Source: Actinomycetes bacterium (GTDB lineage Bacteria > Actinomycetota > Actinomycetes > S36-B12 > UBA10799). From it: a stretch of DNA of 19,537 nt. Under the pieces are notes generated by a model, which saw only the letters and a list, made by a program, of their open reading frames with translations, made no database searches and was not told where the DNA came from. The DNA lies in contig JAKOZM010000327.1 in assembly GCA_029779995.1 (NCBI GenBank), positions 1 through 19,537 on the forward strand, in the 5' to 3' direction. A program made the translations under genes and the position numbers. Of the stretch, positions 12,800 to 19,537 are shown in pieces. How positions within the stretch are numbered: the first letter of the stretch is position 1; every line of letters starts with the position of its first letter.

Positions 12800-12842
12800 A
12801 CCTCCGTTCCGGAAGCTCGATCTACCGCCTGCCTGGATTCTT

Positions 12843-15329
12843 TCACGGTCCGATCGATGGCCGTCCGGACGCAGTCAGGCGGCGCGGGATGGTGGGCATA
12901 CCGAGGTTGGTTGCGGTGCGCTGCATCTGGGTGAGTTTCTGCTCGGCTGCGGCGAGGCTGGTCCGCAGGCCCTCAATTTCGCCGAGCCAGCCGCGTTCGC
13001 TAGCCTCGGCGATCCGTTCTTCGAGGCTGTCGATGATGCTTTGGAGCCGTTCGTGCTGGTCGGGGTCGGGGCGGAGCATCGGGCAGCGTATGCAGGCGTG
13101 TTCGTGTTGGCAGCCGGAGCCGTATGCACGCCCGCAGGTGCCGAGCTCGAGTTTGCGTTGGGCGAAGTGGCCGAGGAACTCGTCCCACTCGCTGTCGGTG
13201 GGTTCGCGGTACTCCTGCGATGGTCGAAGTGCTCGCCGGCGGGCGATGTAGGCACGGTGGTGCACGATCACGTCCTGGTCGTAGACCGCGATGTAGGTCT
13301 GCGTGGTCGCGATCGAGTCGTGGCCCAGAATCTTGGCGGTGATGTGCACGGGCAGGCCGGATGCGACGGCCTCGGTGGCGAAGATCCTTCGGAAGTCATG
13401 CGGGCTGAACTTGGCAGGGGTGCCGTCGCTGTTGTTGATTTTCGCGGTGGTGACGAGTTCATCGAGCAGTTTGACGGCGTAGGCAGGGTTGATCGCGATC
13501 CGGCCCGCCCCCCACTGTCGTTGGAACAGAAACGGAAGCTCGGGGCTGTGGACACGTTCGGCGCTGTCGTATCGGCTGACCAGTGGCAGTTGCTCGTCAT
13601 CGCCGCGGACATGGGAGATGATCTCGGCGAACGCCACCGCGAGCTCAGGGCCGATAACAAGGAGCCGTTCCTTGTCGGTCTTGGACGGAGTGATCTGCAG
13701 CATGGGGATCACCTCACCGGTTGAGGGCAGCCGGTACGACACGAAGGAGCGGTGGGTGATCTCGAGGACCTCCTCGATACGTGCCCCGGTGTGACGCAGG
13801 ACCTCGACCAGAGCCCACGACCAGAACGCCCGATCGGCCTCAAGGCTCAGGTTTCTGCGGTTGTCCTGCGGCCGGTCGCTGGTGCCGCCGCGAGCTGGAG
13901 CATCGACGTACACCTGCCCACGGCTGGCTTTTCTGCCCGTGCGCGAGTTGTTGATCAGACAGGCCCGTCGCAGTGTCTGCCCGCCGACAGTGAAGGACTC
14001 GCCAGGCGGTGTTGCGGCGCTGGCGTCGAGCAGTTCCTTGGCTGCCGCTCGGTTGTCGTGGGCTGCGTCAACCAGTCGGGGAAGCAGCGGCGCCAGTTCC
14101 CGGATGCGCTGGTGGGTGCGTGACCGTGACTGCTTGAGCATCTTGGTCATGCCCGCCAGGTCCCGGGAGTCGACCGGCGAGGGTGTCGCCCATGCTGCCC
14201 ACCGGGAGGGGTCCTCCAGCGCCCAGTGGGACAGGTCGGCGTAGAAGGCCCGGACGCTCATGAGGATCGTGTAGGGGTCCTCGCGCTTCTTCCCGACGCG
14301 GTTGCTGCCATAGAGAACCGGTCCGCTGAGCCGGGTCTTCCAGCGGCGTGCAACCTCGTCGGACAGGTGCAGGGAGTCGATGCCGGGCTCATGGATCTCC
14401 AGGTCGCGCCAGAACAGCAGCACGAGCTTGGCCGCCAGATAGCGAACGGAGTTGTAGTCCATGGCCGGACGGCGTTCGTAGAGGTAGGCGACGAACAGGT
14501 CCCTGATCGGGCGGCAGACGACGTCGTAGCGGTCGACCATCTCCTCGATCGCCAGTTGCCCGCGTCGTGACGCAGCGAAGATGGTTGGCGGGCTGTCGGC
14601 CGGCAGGATCGCGGCCTCCCGCAGCAGTGTGTACCAGCGGGGGTGGGAGCGTCCGCCGTAGCCGTCTTGCGCACGGTGAGCCTCGATGCAGTCAGGCAAG
14701 GTGATGTCGGCCAACGTGCCGCCGTTGTGGACCAGCATCCTGGTGAGCTGGCCCAGCGCGTCGCGCCGGTCGCTGGGCAGCATCCGTGCGTCGATGTCGC
14801 ACAGGCGCTCGATGGCGGCGAACCCCGTTGGATCACGCAGCGCCCTGAGCCGTTCGTAGAGCTTGGATGTGGCGTGCGTGGCGTAGAGCCAGGAGTAGTC
14901 GGGACGGATCACGTCGAGCAGCAGGAGCCTTCCCGCCGCAGCGACGAAGTGGCCGTGCTTATCGGGCTCGGCAGCAAGGGTGGTCCACTCCTTCCCGGCC
15001 GCGTTTGCCCCGGAAGCGTGCCAACGTTGCTGCCACGACTCCCCCGGGACTCGCAGCAGCCATCCGAGTAGGGTTTCCGCGAACCGCACCTGGCTGCGGA
15101 TGAACTTTGGCGAGGTGGCACCGTTCGCGAGCTCAAGGTCGCGGACCGCGTCGAGCACCTCCTCAAAGCTCATCTGGGCAGCCGCCCACACTGTTGAGCG
15201 GGCGATCGCAGGGGTCGGAAGCGCCGGGGTCGGCGCTTTGGGGCGTAGGGCGCCGTTGTCGGCGGGGACGTGGCGTGAGGGACGCGCGGCCTTTTGCAGG
15301 TGCGCGACCGCGTCGATGTGATCGCTCAT
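12843..15329 (-). CDS. tnpB: Large tyrosine recombinase, TnpB-like
   Basis: An 828-residue recombinase starting MSDHIDAVAHL at ATG 15329, which overlaps the tnpA stop as ATGA; the open frame continues upstream but only inside tnpA. The catalytic domain has R517 (RHTGARIEEV), a lysine turn SKTDKERL (about 545-550), H644 and R647 (HDFRRIFATEAV), H670 (LGHDSIATTQ) and nucleophile Y679. A cysteine cluster follows, CGRAYGSGCQHEHACIRCPML, then a coiled coil (about 760-815, SLEERIAEASERGW...LAAAEQKLTQM). Size, tandem arrangement and Cys cluster resemble Tn554 TnpB and related actinobacterial proteins, although Tn554 TnpB is shorter (about 630). It should act with TnpA in strand exchange at the element ends. 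Confidence 0.88.
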   Translation of the reverse strand: MSDHIDAVAHLQKAARPSRHVPADNGALRPKAPTPALPTPAIARSTVWAAAQMSFEEVLDAVRDLELANGATSPKFIRSQVRFAETLLGWLLRVPGESWQQRWHASGANAAGKEWTTLAAEPDKHGHFVAAAGRLLLLDVIRPDYSWLYATHATSKLYERLRALRDPTGFAAIERLCDIDARMLPSDRRDALGQLTRMLVHNGGTLADITLPDCIEAHRAQDGYGGRSHPRWYTLLREAAILPADSPPTIFAASRRGQLAIEEMVDRYDVVCRPIRDLFVAYLYERRPAMDYNSVRYLAAKLVLLFWRDLEIHEPGIDSLHLSDEVARRWKTRLSGPVLYGSNRVGKKREDPYTILMSVRAFYADLSHWALEDPSRWAAWATPSPVDSRDLAGMTKMLKQSRSRTHQRIRELAPLLPRLVDAAHDNRAAAKELLDASAATPPGESFTVGGQTLRRACLINNSRTGRKASRGQVYVDAPARGGTSDRPQDNRRNLSLEADRAFWSWALVEVLRHTGARIEEVLEITHRSFVSYRLPSTGEVIPMLQITPSKTDKERLLVIGPELAVAFAEIISHVRGDDEQLPLVSRYDSAERVHSPELPFLFQRQWGAGRIAINPAYAVKLLDELVTTAKINNSDGTPAKFSPHDFRRIFATEAVASGLPVHITAKILGHDSIATTQTYIAVYDQDVIVHHRAYIARRRALRPSQEYREPTDSEWDEFLGHFAQRKLELGTCGRAYGSGCQHEHACIRCPMLRPDPDQHERLQSIIDSLEERIAEASERGWLGEIEGLRTSLAAAEQKLTQMQRTATNLGMPTIPRRLTASGRPSIGP

Positions 15330-16480
15330 GATCGCGGGCCACCGAACAGCACTGCCAGCACCTCGGCCGAGTAGCCCGCCGCGTCCAGCGGCGGTAGCGG
15401 GGGTAGCGGGGTCGGGCGCTCGCTGCGGTCGCGGTGATGGGCTAGCACCCGGGTGACGGTCTCTTCCTCCCGCGGACGCAGGTAGATCTGGGTGGTGGTG
15501 ATGTGGGCATGGCCCAGAACCCACTGCACGTCGCTCAGCGACAGGTTCGGATCCTCGACCATCCGTTGCGCGGCCGTGTGTCGCAGGTCGTGCAGCGTCC
15601 AACCTGTGCCCAGCGACTCGTTCGCGCGCTGCAGCATCCGCCTGGCTGCCGCATAGGTCAGCGGACGCACCGGACGGCGCCGGGTCAGCCACAAGGCCCG
15701 CTCGCCGTCCGGTCGCCCTATCTGCTGCTCGTAGAGCCGCAGCCACACGAACGCATCAGCCGAGGCCGGCAACCACTGCAACCGTCCCGACCCCTTCCGG
15801 CGGACCCCGATCCGCTGATCGCCGGGATTCACGAGGTCGACGGTGACACCGAGCAACTCAGACGCACGGGCGCCGGTCGAGACGTAGAACGCCAGCAGTG
15901 CTCGGTCCCGGTCCGAGCGCAACACCGCGAACAGTTCGTCGAAGAGCCGATCGGGCAGGTGCCGAGGGATCCGCTCGGGCATCTTCTGCCGCAAAGGGGC
16001 GCGCGGTCCCAGCGCGAAGGGCTGCATCGGGTTGTGGTGTGCCTGCGACCTACGACCGAGTCGATGGGCAGCGTCCGGGACCGGGTTGATCAGCGGCCCG
16101 TCGCCAGCCCTGATCCGGTCCGAGTAGAACATCTTGACCACCGCCAGCGCATGGTTAATCGTCGCAGGCGCGTACCCACCCGGTCTGCCCGCCGGGCCTA
16201 CCAACCGCATCCACAACACGAAGTCGCGTGCCTCCAGGCGACCCGCGCGCTGCCAGGTCACGTTGACCGCGGCCAAGAACCGCCACCACCGCAGCAACGC
16301 CAGGCCGTAGGAGCGCAGCGAACTGAAACTTGCGCCACAGGCCAGCATCGTGGCGAAGAACTCGCTGACCTCCTCGACCGGATCGCCCGTAGCGTCCAGC
16401 AACACCGTGCCCGGCGCTGCCCCAATGCTGGCCACTCTGCCAACCCTCGCGACGACCAGGCCCGTCACCTCACGCTCCAT
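15326..16480 (-). CDS. tnpA: Tyrosine recombinase, TnpA-like
   Basis: A 384-residue recombinase. I place the start at ATG 16480 (MEREVTGLVVARVG), with GAAGGA 8 nt upstream; ATG 16489 or the longer frame from 16525 are possible. The catalytic domain carries R205 (STGARASELL), a lysine in RRKGSGRLQWLP, H297 and R300 (LHDLRHTAAQ), H324 (LGHAHITTTQ) and Y333 (IYLRPRE). An N-terminal core-binding domain (about 35-150) precedes it. It is the first gene inside the right end and overlaps tnpB by ATGA, so the two are translationally coupled, as in Tn554. The proline-rich tail TPLPPLPPL is unremarkable. Together the pair explains insertion of the 13.6-kb element. Confidence 0.88.
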   Translation of the reverse strand: MEREVTGLVVARVGRVASIGAAPGTVLLDATGDPVEEVSEFFATMLACGASFSSLRSYGLALLRWWRFLAAVNVTWQRAGRLEARDFVLWMRLVGPAGRPGGYAPATINHALAVVKMFYSDRIRAGDGPLINPVPDAAHRLGRRSQAHHNPMQPFALGPRAPLRQKMPERIPRHLPDRLFDELFAVLRSDRDRALLAFYVSTGARASELLGVTVDLVNPGDQRIGVRRKGSGRLQWLPASADAFVWLRLYEQQIGRPDGERALWLTRRRPVRPLTYAAARRMLQRANESLGTGWTLHDLRHTAAQRMVEDPNLSLSDVQWVLGHAHITTTQIYLRPREEETVTRVLAHHRDRSERPTPLPPLPPLDAAGYSAEVLAVLFGGPRS

Positions 16481-16502
16481 CTCATGCATCCTTCCGCTCG
16501 TC

Positions 16503-16516
16503 TTCGTTGCAACGAA
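16503..16516. promoter_or_regulatory. 14-bp perfect palindrome upstream of tnpA
   Basis: TTCGTTGCAACGAA is a perfect palindrome 23 bp before the preferred tnpA start. A second near-palindrome, GCGGCGA-G-TCGCCGC (16559-16573), lies between it and the element end. They could be operator or recombinase arm sites. Confidence 0.4.
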
Positions 16517-16595
16517 CGGCAGCACGCACAGAAATGGGAGCGGCGGACATCGCCATCGGCGGCGAGTCGCCGCTGCACGATCCTCCTGAGACGGC

Positions 16596-17816
16596 CTAGT
16601 TCGGGCCAGTTGGTGCGGTCAATAGATCGTGGGCGATGACCGAGGCCTTCTGTGCCTCGTTGAGGCGAGCGTCGACGACGATCCGCTTGCTCTTGGGGTC
16701 GGTGAAGCCCAGGGTGCCTTCGCCGGTTTCGGGGCGGCAGCCTGGGATCTCGGTCTCCTCGTAGGAGTAGCCGGCTTGGCCAACCCGGGCGCGCAGGCCT
16801 TCGAGGGTGCCTGGGGTGGCCCTGCCGGGCGCAGGGCGGGCCGGCGAGGAGGGCAGCGGGTCGCCGTGAGTGTCGGAGACGTTGAAGACGGGCACTCCCT
16901 TGAATCCCACCACGCGGTGCGTCTCTTTACCGTCGTCGTCCTCGTCGACGATCTTGCGGGTGATCGGGGCGAGGATCCAGACGGCCTTGGCACCCTTGGA
17001 GACCTTGCGGTTCCACTTCTCCCACTGGCGGAAGCCCATCATGTGCAGATCGTCGAGGGACTCTCCTCGTTGCAGCATCTGCACTGCGGCCAGGAGGCGG
17101 TTGTTGGCGCTCCACCGGCTCAGACCATTGCTGGCCATGGCGTTGAGCCAGCGGTGCAGCTGGCCGGAGTCGACGATGGCCTTCACCGACGACTCGAGGT
17201 CGGCGACCATCGCCTTGACCCGCTCATCTCCCTTCAGGCCGGCGTAGTCGCCAGCGGGCAGACCGGCCGGGGTGGGGCACTGATGGTCCTGGGAGCGGAA
17301 CTGGCCGCAGCCTGGGCAACGGTCCGCCCCTGAGCCGGTCGACGTCTCCGGACCCTCGCTGGCGGTGCTGGTTGGGGCGGCGGCCGTGGACGGTTGCTGG
17401 GCGAGCTCGGCACGGGCGGCTTCGAGCTCGGCCCGTGCCTCGGTGCGCTCTCGGAGTGCGGCCTGGAGGCCGCCATCTTCTCCCCGGCGGTGCTTCAGGG
17501 CGCTCACGCCGGCGGAGACCAGCGCAGCCTTGTAGCGCGTCTCAGCGGCCGCCAGGCGGGCCGCGGCTGCCGGGGTGGCCGGTGGTGTGCCGCCCGGGGG
17601 TGAGGGGGGCTCAGAGGCGGCCGGTGGCGAGCAGGACGGCGCCGGCGCAACAGCGGACCGGGTGGGGTCGGCGTCGCCGCCCGGCGGACGGTGGTCGTCA
17701 TCTGCGGCAGCCGAGCCAGTTCGGCGTTTGCGCCAGTGGCCGGCCACCTGGACACCGGTCGCGGTGGTGTAGTCGTGAACCCAGATGTCTGAGTCGGTCT
17801 CGACGGTCGTCGTCAT
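16596..17816 (-). pseudogene. ardC: N-terminal half of the split ArdC-like antirestriction protein
   Basis: The 406-residue frame opens with a low-complexity Ala/Pro-rich region (about 35-150) containing a helical ARAELEAARAELAQQ stretch. A CPGCGQFRSQDHQC zinc knuckle (about 168-181) follows, then the ArdC single-strand-DNA-binding domain (about 195-310; SGQLHRWLNAMA, SRWSANNRLLA, MGFRQWEKWNRKVSKGAKAVWI, GFKGVPVFNVSDT). It ends in the metalloprotease part at ARLNEAQKASVIAH. The next codons should be E-L-G-H of HExxH, but the element begins there and supplies D-L-L-T-A-P-T-G-P-N and a stop. The full protein would have been about 486 residues. AAGGAGGTG before ATG 17816 is an excellent ribosome-binding site. 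The DNA-binding half may still be made, without its protease centre. Confidence 0.88.
16611..16628 (-). repeat. Right terminal inverted repeat of the element
   Basis: The minus strand reads GATCTATTGACCGCACCA, matching the left end at 13 of 18. The outer hexamer GATCTA replaces the GAGCTC that encodes E-L in the intact ardC zinc motif. TTGACC just inside could serve as a -35 for tnpA, though no good -10 follows. Confidence 0.65.
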
Positions 17817-17931
17817 GGTGGAGCACCTCCTTCTGGCGGCGGTTGCACCGTGGTGCGGGCGCCGTCACTGGGGGAAGGTGCAAGAGGTGCGCCCTGGTGA
17901 CGAGCAGGACGGTCTACAGGGGACCGTCGGG

Positions 17932-18135
17932 TCAGGGCTGCTGGGGGTCTGGTGCGTGGCCCTCGAGGTACTCGGCCTGCAGGATCCACCGCTCCGCCGA
18001 GAGCAGGCAGTGGTCTCGCTGCTCTCCGGTGGGTAGGCAGTCCGCCTCTTCCAGGTCGATCTGGGCCGAACGACGGGCACCGTCGGCACCCTCTCCCACG
18101 TAGGGCTCGCGCAGCTGCACCGGTGGGGTGTTCAT
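17932..18135 (-). CDS. Small hypothetical protein
   Basis: A 67-residue acidic protein (MNTPPVQLREPYVGEGADG...) that I do not recognise. It has two cysteines (CLPTGEQRDHC) and a helix AERWILQAEYLEG. Its ATG overlaps the stop of the preceding gene as ATGA, so it is translationally coupled and real despite its size. It lies 115 nt before ardC in the same transcription unit. Confidence 0.65.
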   Translation of the reverse strand: MNTPPVQLREPYVGEGADGARRSAQIDLEEADCLPTGEQRDHCLLSAERWILQAEYLEGHAPDPQQP

Positions 18136-18371
18136 GTGGACCGGCGAGGCGGCGGGGATCCGCTGGGCTGGGTCTTGCGGGCGGCGAGGATCTCTTCCCG
18201 ACGCATCATCCAGATCGTCGGGAGGATCACGCCGGCACCGAGGGCTTTGCGTGCGCGACCGTTGAGCTCGACGACGGCCAGGACGACGTCGTCGGGTGTG
18301 TCGACCGCGGTCGCGTGCTCGGTGAGGTGCTGGACGAGGGTGGTGACAGCGCTGGCTTCGCCGATGTTCAT
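18132..18371 (-). CDS. Small hypothetical helical protein
   Basis: A 79-residue protein (MNIGEASAVTTLVQHLTEHA) whose start overlaps the upstream stop as ATGA and whose stop overlaps the next start in the same way. The sequence predicts helices with the conserved-looking segment DVVLAVVELNGRARKALGAGV, followed by RREEILAARKT and a basic proline-rich tail. Such small proteins recur in actinobacterial ICE and plasmid backbones, but no function is known to me. The ATGA chain suggests stoichiometric production with its neighbours. Confidence 0.7.
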   Translation of the reverse strand: MNIGEASAVTTLVQHLTEHATAVDTPDDVVLAVVELNGRARKALGAGVILPTIWMMRREEILAARKTQPSGSPPPRRST

Positions 18372-19252
18372 CGCGGCCCTTCCTTGTCCGTGGGGTCATC
18401 GAGCAGGTAGCCGGCGAGGTGGCCGGCGGCGCACTCGTCGCAGACCAGGCCGACGTGCTGTGCACGGTGGGTGCCGGCGCGGACGCCGAGGTAGGGGTGG
18501 CTGGTGGCCGGGGGCTCGTGGTCGGCGTGCTCGCACTGGCACATCACCAGGGTGCAGGAGGCGGTGTGGACCCCGAAGTAGGTGGTCTCGTCGCTGATCG
18601 GGCTGTTGCAGTCGGGGCATCGGGCGGTGACGACCGTGGGGGTGGTGACCATGCCACAGTCGGTGCACTCCTCGCCCAGCGCGCCAGCGCGGGTGGTGGA
18701 GTGGTCGCAGCCGTCCTCGCGCCACGTGGCGGTGATCTGGACCTCGGCGACACGGTTGCGGCCGGCGACGTCGGTGAAGGTGACCAGGACGGCGCTCTCG
18801 CCGGGGATGGCGGCCGCGGGGTCGAGGGCGCGGTGGGGGTCGGCGGCGGCGGTGATGCCGTCGACGTCGGCGCTGCCGGCGTCGAGCAGGAGCCGGATGT
18901 CCTCGACGACGTCGGTGAGGGTCATCGCGGTGACTGGGTAGGACGCCGGGGCCCGATCGGCGGGCGGGGCACCAGCCACGGGGCGCGGTAGGGGGGTGCC
19001 GGGGCGGATCTGCAGCTGCTGCTGCTCGGCCAGGACGGCTTCGAGGCGGCGGCACTCGCAGGTCAGCGGGCCCTGGTCGTAGCCGGCCCACTCGACGACG
19101 TCGGCCGTGGTGATGACGGTGAGGCGGTAGCCGCCGATGGTGACGCCGGTGTATTCGGCGGTCATCCCGGCGCACTCCTTGCACACGAACCGGTCGTAGG
19201 CCTCGTAGAGCTTGTCGGCGGCCAGGACGGGGGTGGGGTTGTTGCTGCTCAT
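18368..19252 (-). CDS. Cysteine-rich multi-zinc-knuckle hypothetical protein
   Basis: A 294-residue protein with many paired cysteines: FVCKECAG (about 22-29), LTCECRR (about 63-69), ECTDCGM (about 195-201), RCPDCNSPI (about 210-218), CTLVMCQCEHAD and LVCDECAAGH near the C-terminus. These suggest three or four zinc-binding knuckles separated by a central domain (about 105-190, MTLTDVVEDIRLLLDAG...). It may bind nucleic acid, but no known family is clear to me. It is the first gene of the ardC operon, starting at ATG 19252 behind the fourth leader module, and is coupled to the next gene by ATGA. Confidence 0.75.
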   Translation of the reverse strand: MSSNNPTPVLAADKLYEAYDRFVCKECAGMTAEYTGVTIGGYRLTVITTADVVEWAGYDQGPLTCECRRLEAVLAEQQQLQIRPGTPLPRPVAGAPPADRAPASYPVTAMTLTDVVEDIRLLLDAGSADVDGITAAADPHRALDPAAAIPGESAVLVTFTDVAGRNRVAEVQITATWREDGCDHSTTRAGALGEECTDCGMVTTPTVVTARCPDCNSPISDETTYFGVHTASCTLVMCQCEHADHEPPATSHPYLGVRAGTHRAQHVGLVCDECAAGHLAGYLLDDPTDKEGPR

Positions 19253-19263
19253 GTCTCGTCTCT

Positions 19264-19293
19264 CCCGTGTCGGGACCAGCTGGTCAGGCCGGT
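19264..19293 (-). promoter_or_regulatory. Structured mRNA leader, copy 4 (ardC operon)
   Basis: ACCGGC-CTGACCA-GCTGGT (19275-19293) keeps the same heptaloop on a 6-bp stem of different sequence. CCCG-ACA-CGGG (19264-19274) follows, its 3' arm merging into the GGGAG ribosome-binding site. The loop and layout are conserved while both stems changed with pairing retained. Confidence 0.65.
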
Positions 19294-19312
19294 GTGGTGG
19301 TTGGTGTCTTCG

Positions 19313-19335
19313 ACGCTACCGGCCAGCACCGACAG
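19313..19335 (-). promoter_or_regulatory. PafBC-type promoter, copy 4 (ardC operon)
   Basis: The minus strand reads CTGTCGGTG-CTGGCCGG-TAGCGT followed by CGAAGACACCAACC. The N8 spacer differs from the other copies while the two boxes are kept, which supports a functional promoter over a simple repeat. It drives 19252-17932 and ardC. Confidence 0.78.
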
Positions 19336-19358
19336 TGCGCGGTGGTGTGTGGGTCCGG

Positions 19359-19537
19359 TCAGGCGGCAGTAGGCCGGGCGAGTGCGTCCAGGTCGGGGTC
19401 GGTCCAGCTCTCGTGAGGGTGATCGAGGAGGTGTTGCACGACCCGGTCGACCACGATCTGGTGGGCGTGGAGCAGCTCGGTCGCTCGCTGCCTGGCGGAG
19501 GCGAGGAGCGCATCGCTGGTGAGGTCGCCGTGGTGGT
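19359..19537 (-). CDS. C-terminal end of a protein cut by the window edge
   Basis: An open minus-strand frame of 58 codons enters from the right edge and stops at 19359-19361 (TGA). It reads ...LTSDALLASARQRATELLHA then HQIVVDRVVQHLLDHPHESW, an amphipathic two-helix pattern ending ARPTAA. The pattern LLxxARxRATELLxxHxxxVDxxVxxLL resembles the end of M41 (FtsH-type) peptidase domains, but this is a weak guess. It lies only 23 bp before the promoter of the ardC operon. Confidence 0.55.
   Translation of the reverse strand, partial: HHGDLTSDALLASARQRATELLHAHQIVVDRVVQHLLDHPHESWTDPDLDALARPTAA

Larger units (their letters stand above)
12387..12842. other. Gap between nuclease-glycosylase gene and tnpB
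   Basis: In Tn554 this position downstream of tnpB would hold tnpC, but I find no helical protein of about 120 residues here. The bases next to 12386 carry the ribosome-binding site and presumably the promoter of the minus-strand nuclease-glycosylase gene. The stretch near tnpB has a large hairpin (12714-12748) and a possible gene fragment (12728-12799). The remainder shows nothing I can support. Confidence 0.5.
3066..16628. mobile_element. Tn554-like tyrosine-recombinase element inserted in ardC
   Basis: The boundaries come from the split gene: GAGCTC at 3066-3071 on the left and minus-strand GATCTA at 16628-16623 on the right. Removing one hexamer plus 3072-16622 restores an uninterrupted ardC frame through A-H-E-L-G-H. 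Reading inward, the ends GAGCTCTTTTCTGCACCA (3066-3083) and GATCTATTGACCGCACCA (16628-16611) match at 13 of 18 bases. Two overlapping recombinase genes of about 384 and 828 residues sit at the right end, as tnpA and tnpB do in Tn554. Differing hexamers at the two ends are typical of that family, which carries its crossover hexamer along. Cargo genes look like defence or toxin modules. A tnpC was not found. Confidence 0.8.

Noticed and set aside
12387..13724. A 445-codon open frame on the plus strand
   Set aside because: It lies opposite the tnpB catalytic domain, whose residues are all present, and has no domain features. It is a GC-rich antisense shadow.
15330..15746. N-terminal extension of tnpB to 967 residues
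   Set aside because: The extra 139 codons lie in another frame of tnpA. The ATGA overlap at 15326-15329 gives a natural start.
18419..18991. A 190-codon plus-strand glycine-rich frame
   Set aside because: It is the complement of the cysteine-rich gene at 18368-19252; Gly/Val/Ala-rich composition is typical of antisense frames in high-GC DNA.

Overview
The window is high-GC DNA from an actinomycete (Actinomycetota). Three things point there: strong G/C third-position preference, ideal actinobacterial Shine-Dalgarno sequences, and four promoters matching the RecA-independent DNA-damage (PafBC) consensus TTGTCGGTG-N8-TAnnnT. I cannot name a genus. The outer parts (about 105-3065 and 16629-19537) look like the backbone of a plasmid or integrative conjugative element. 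Every backbone gene is on the minus strand: a sliding-clamp paralogue (dnaN), an ArdC-type antirestriction gene, a truncated DUF4192 gene, and several small cysteine-rich or unrecognised proteins. Four backbone transcription units share one control module: a PafBC-type promoter, a leader hairpin with an invariant CTGACCA loop on a covarying stem, and a second hairpin that holds the Shine-Dalgarno sequence. Twin strong hairpins close two of the units.

The centre (about 3066-16628, 13.56 kb) is an inserted mobile element. It splits the ardC gene exactly in the codons of its HExxH zinc motif. The N-terminal half lies at 16629-17816 and the C-terminal half at 2799-3065; joining the minus strand across the insertion restores A-H-E-L-G-H. 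The ends are GAGCTC (3066-3071) and GATCTA (minus strand, 16628-16623), inside an imperfect 18-bp terminal inverted repeat. The right end carries two large tyrosine recombinases that overlap by ATGA, arranged like tnpA-tnpB of Tn554-type transposons. No clear tnpC is present.

The cargo looks like a defence or toxin island. From left to right it holds: a PIN-GNAT-EVE-like fusion with an ASCH gene; a DUF4236 protein; a third tyrosine recombinase; a toxin-antitoxin pair (BrnT-like toxin, ribbon-helix-helix antitoxin); a HEPN-like protein with an RNxxxH motif; a GIY-YIG nuclease gene broken by a 210-bp MITE; a DUF6308 protein; and a fusion of a PD-(D/E)xK nuclease with a uracil-DNA-glycosylase-like domain.

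Reading the parts together, the backbone is probably switched on by DNA-damage or single-stranded-DNA signals, and it supplies an antirestriction protein and a replication clamp. A site-selective transposon full of candidate defence genes has landed in the antirestriction gene and destroyed its active-site motif. Functions of the cargo genes are inferred from domain motifs only.
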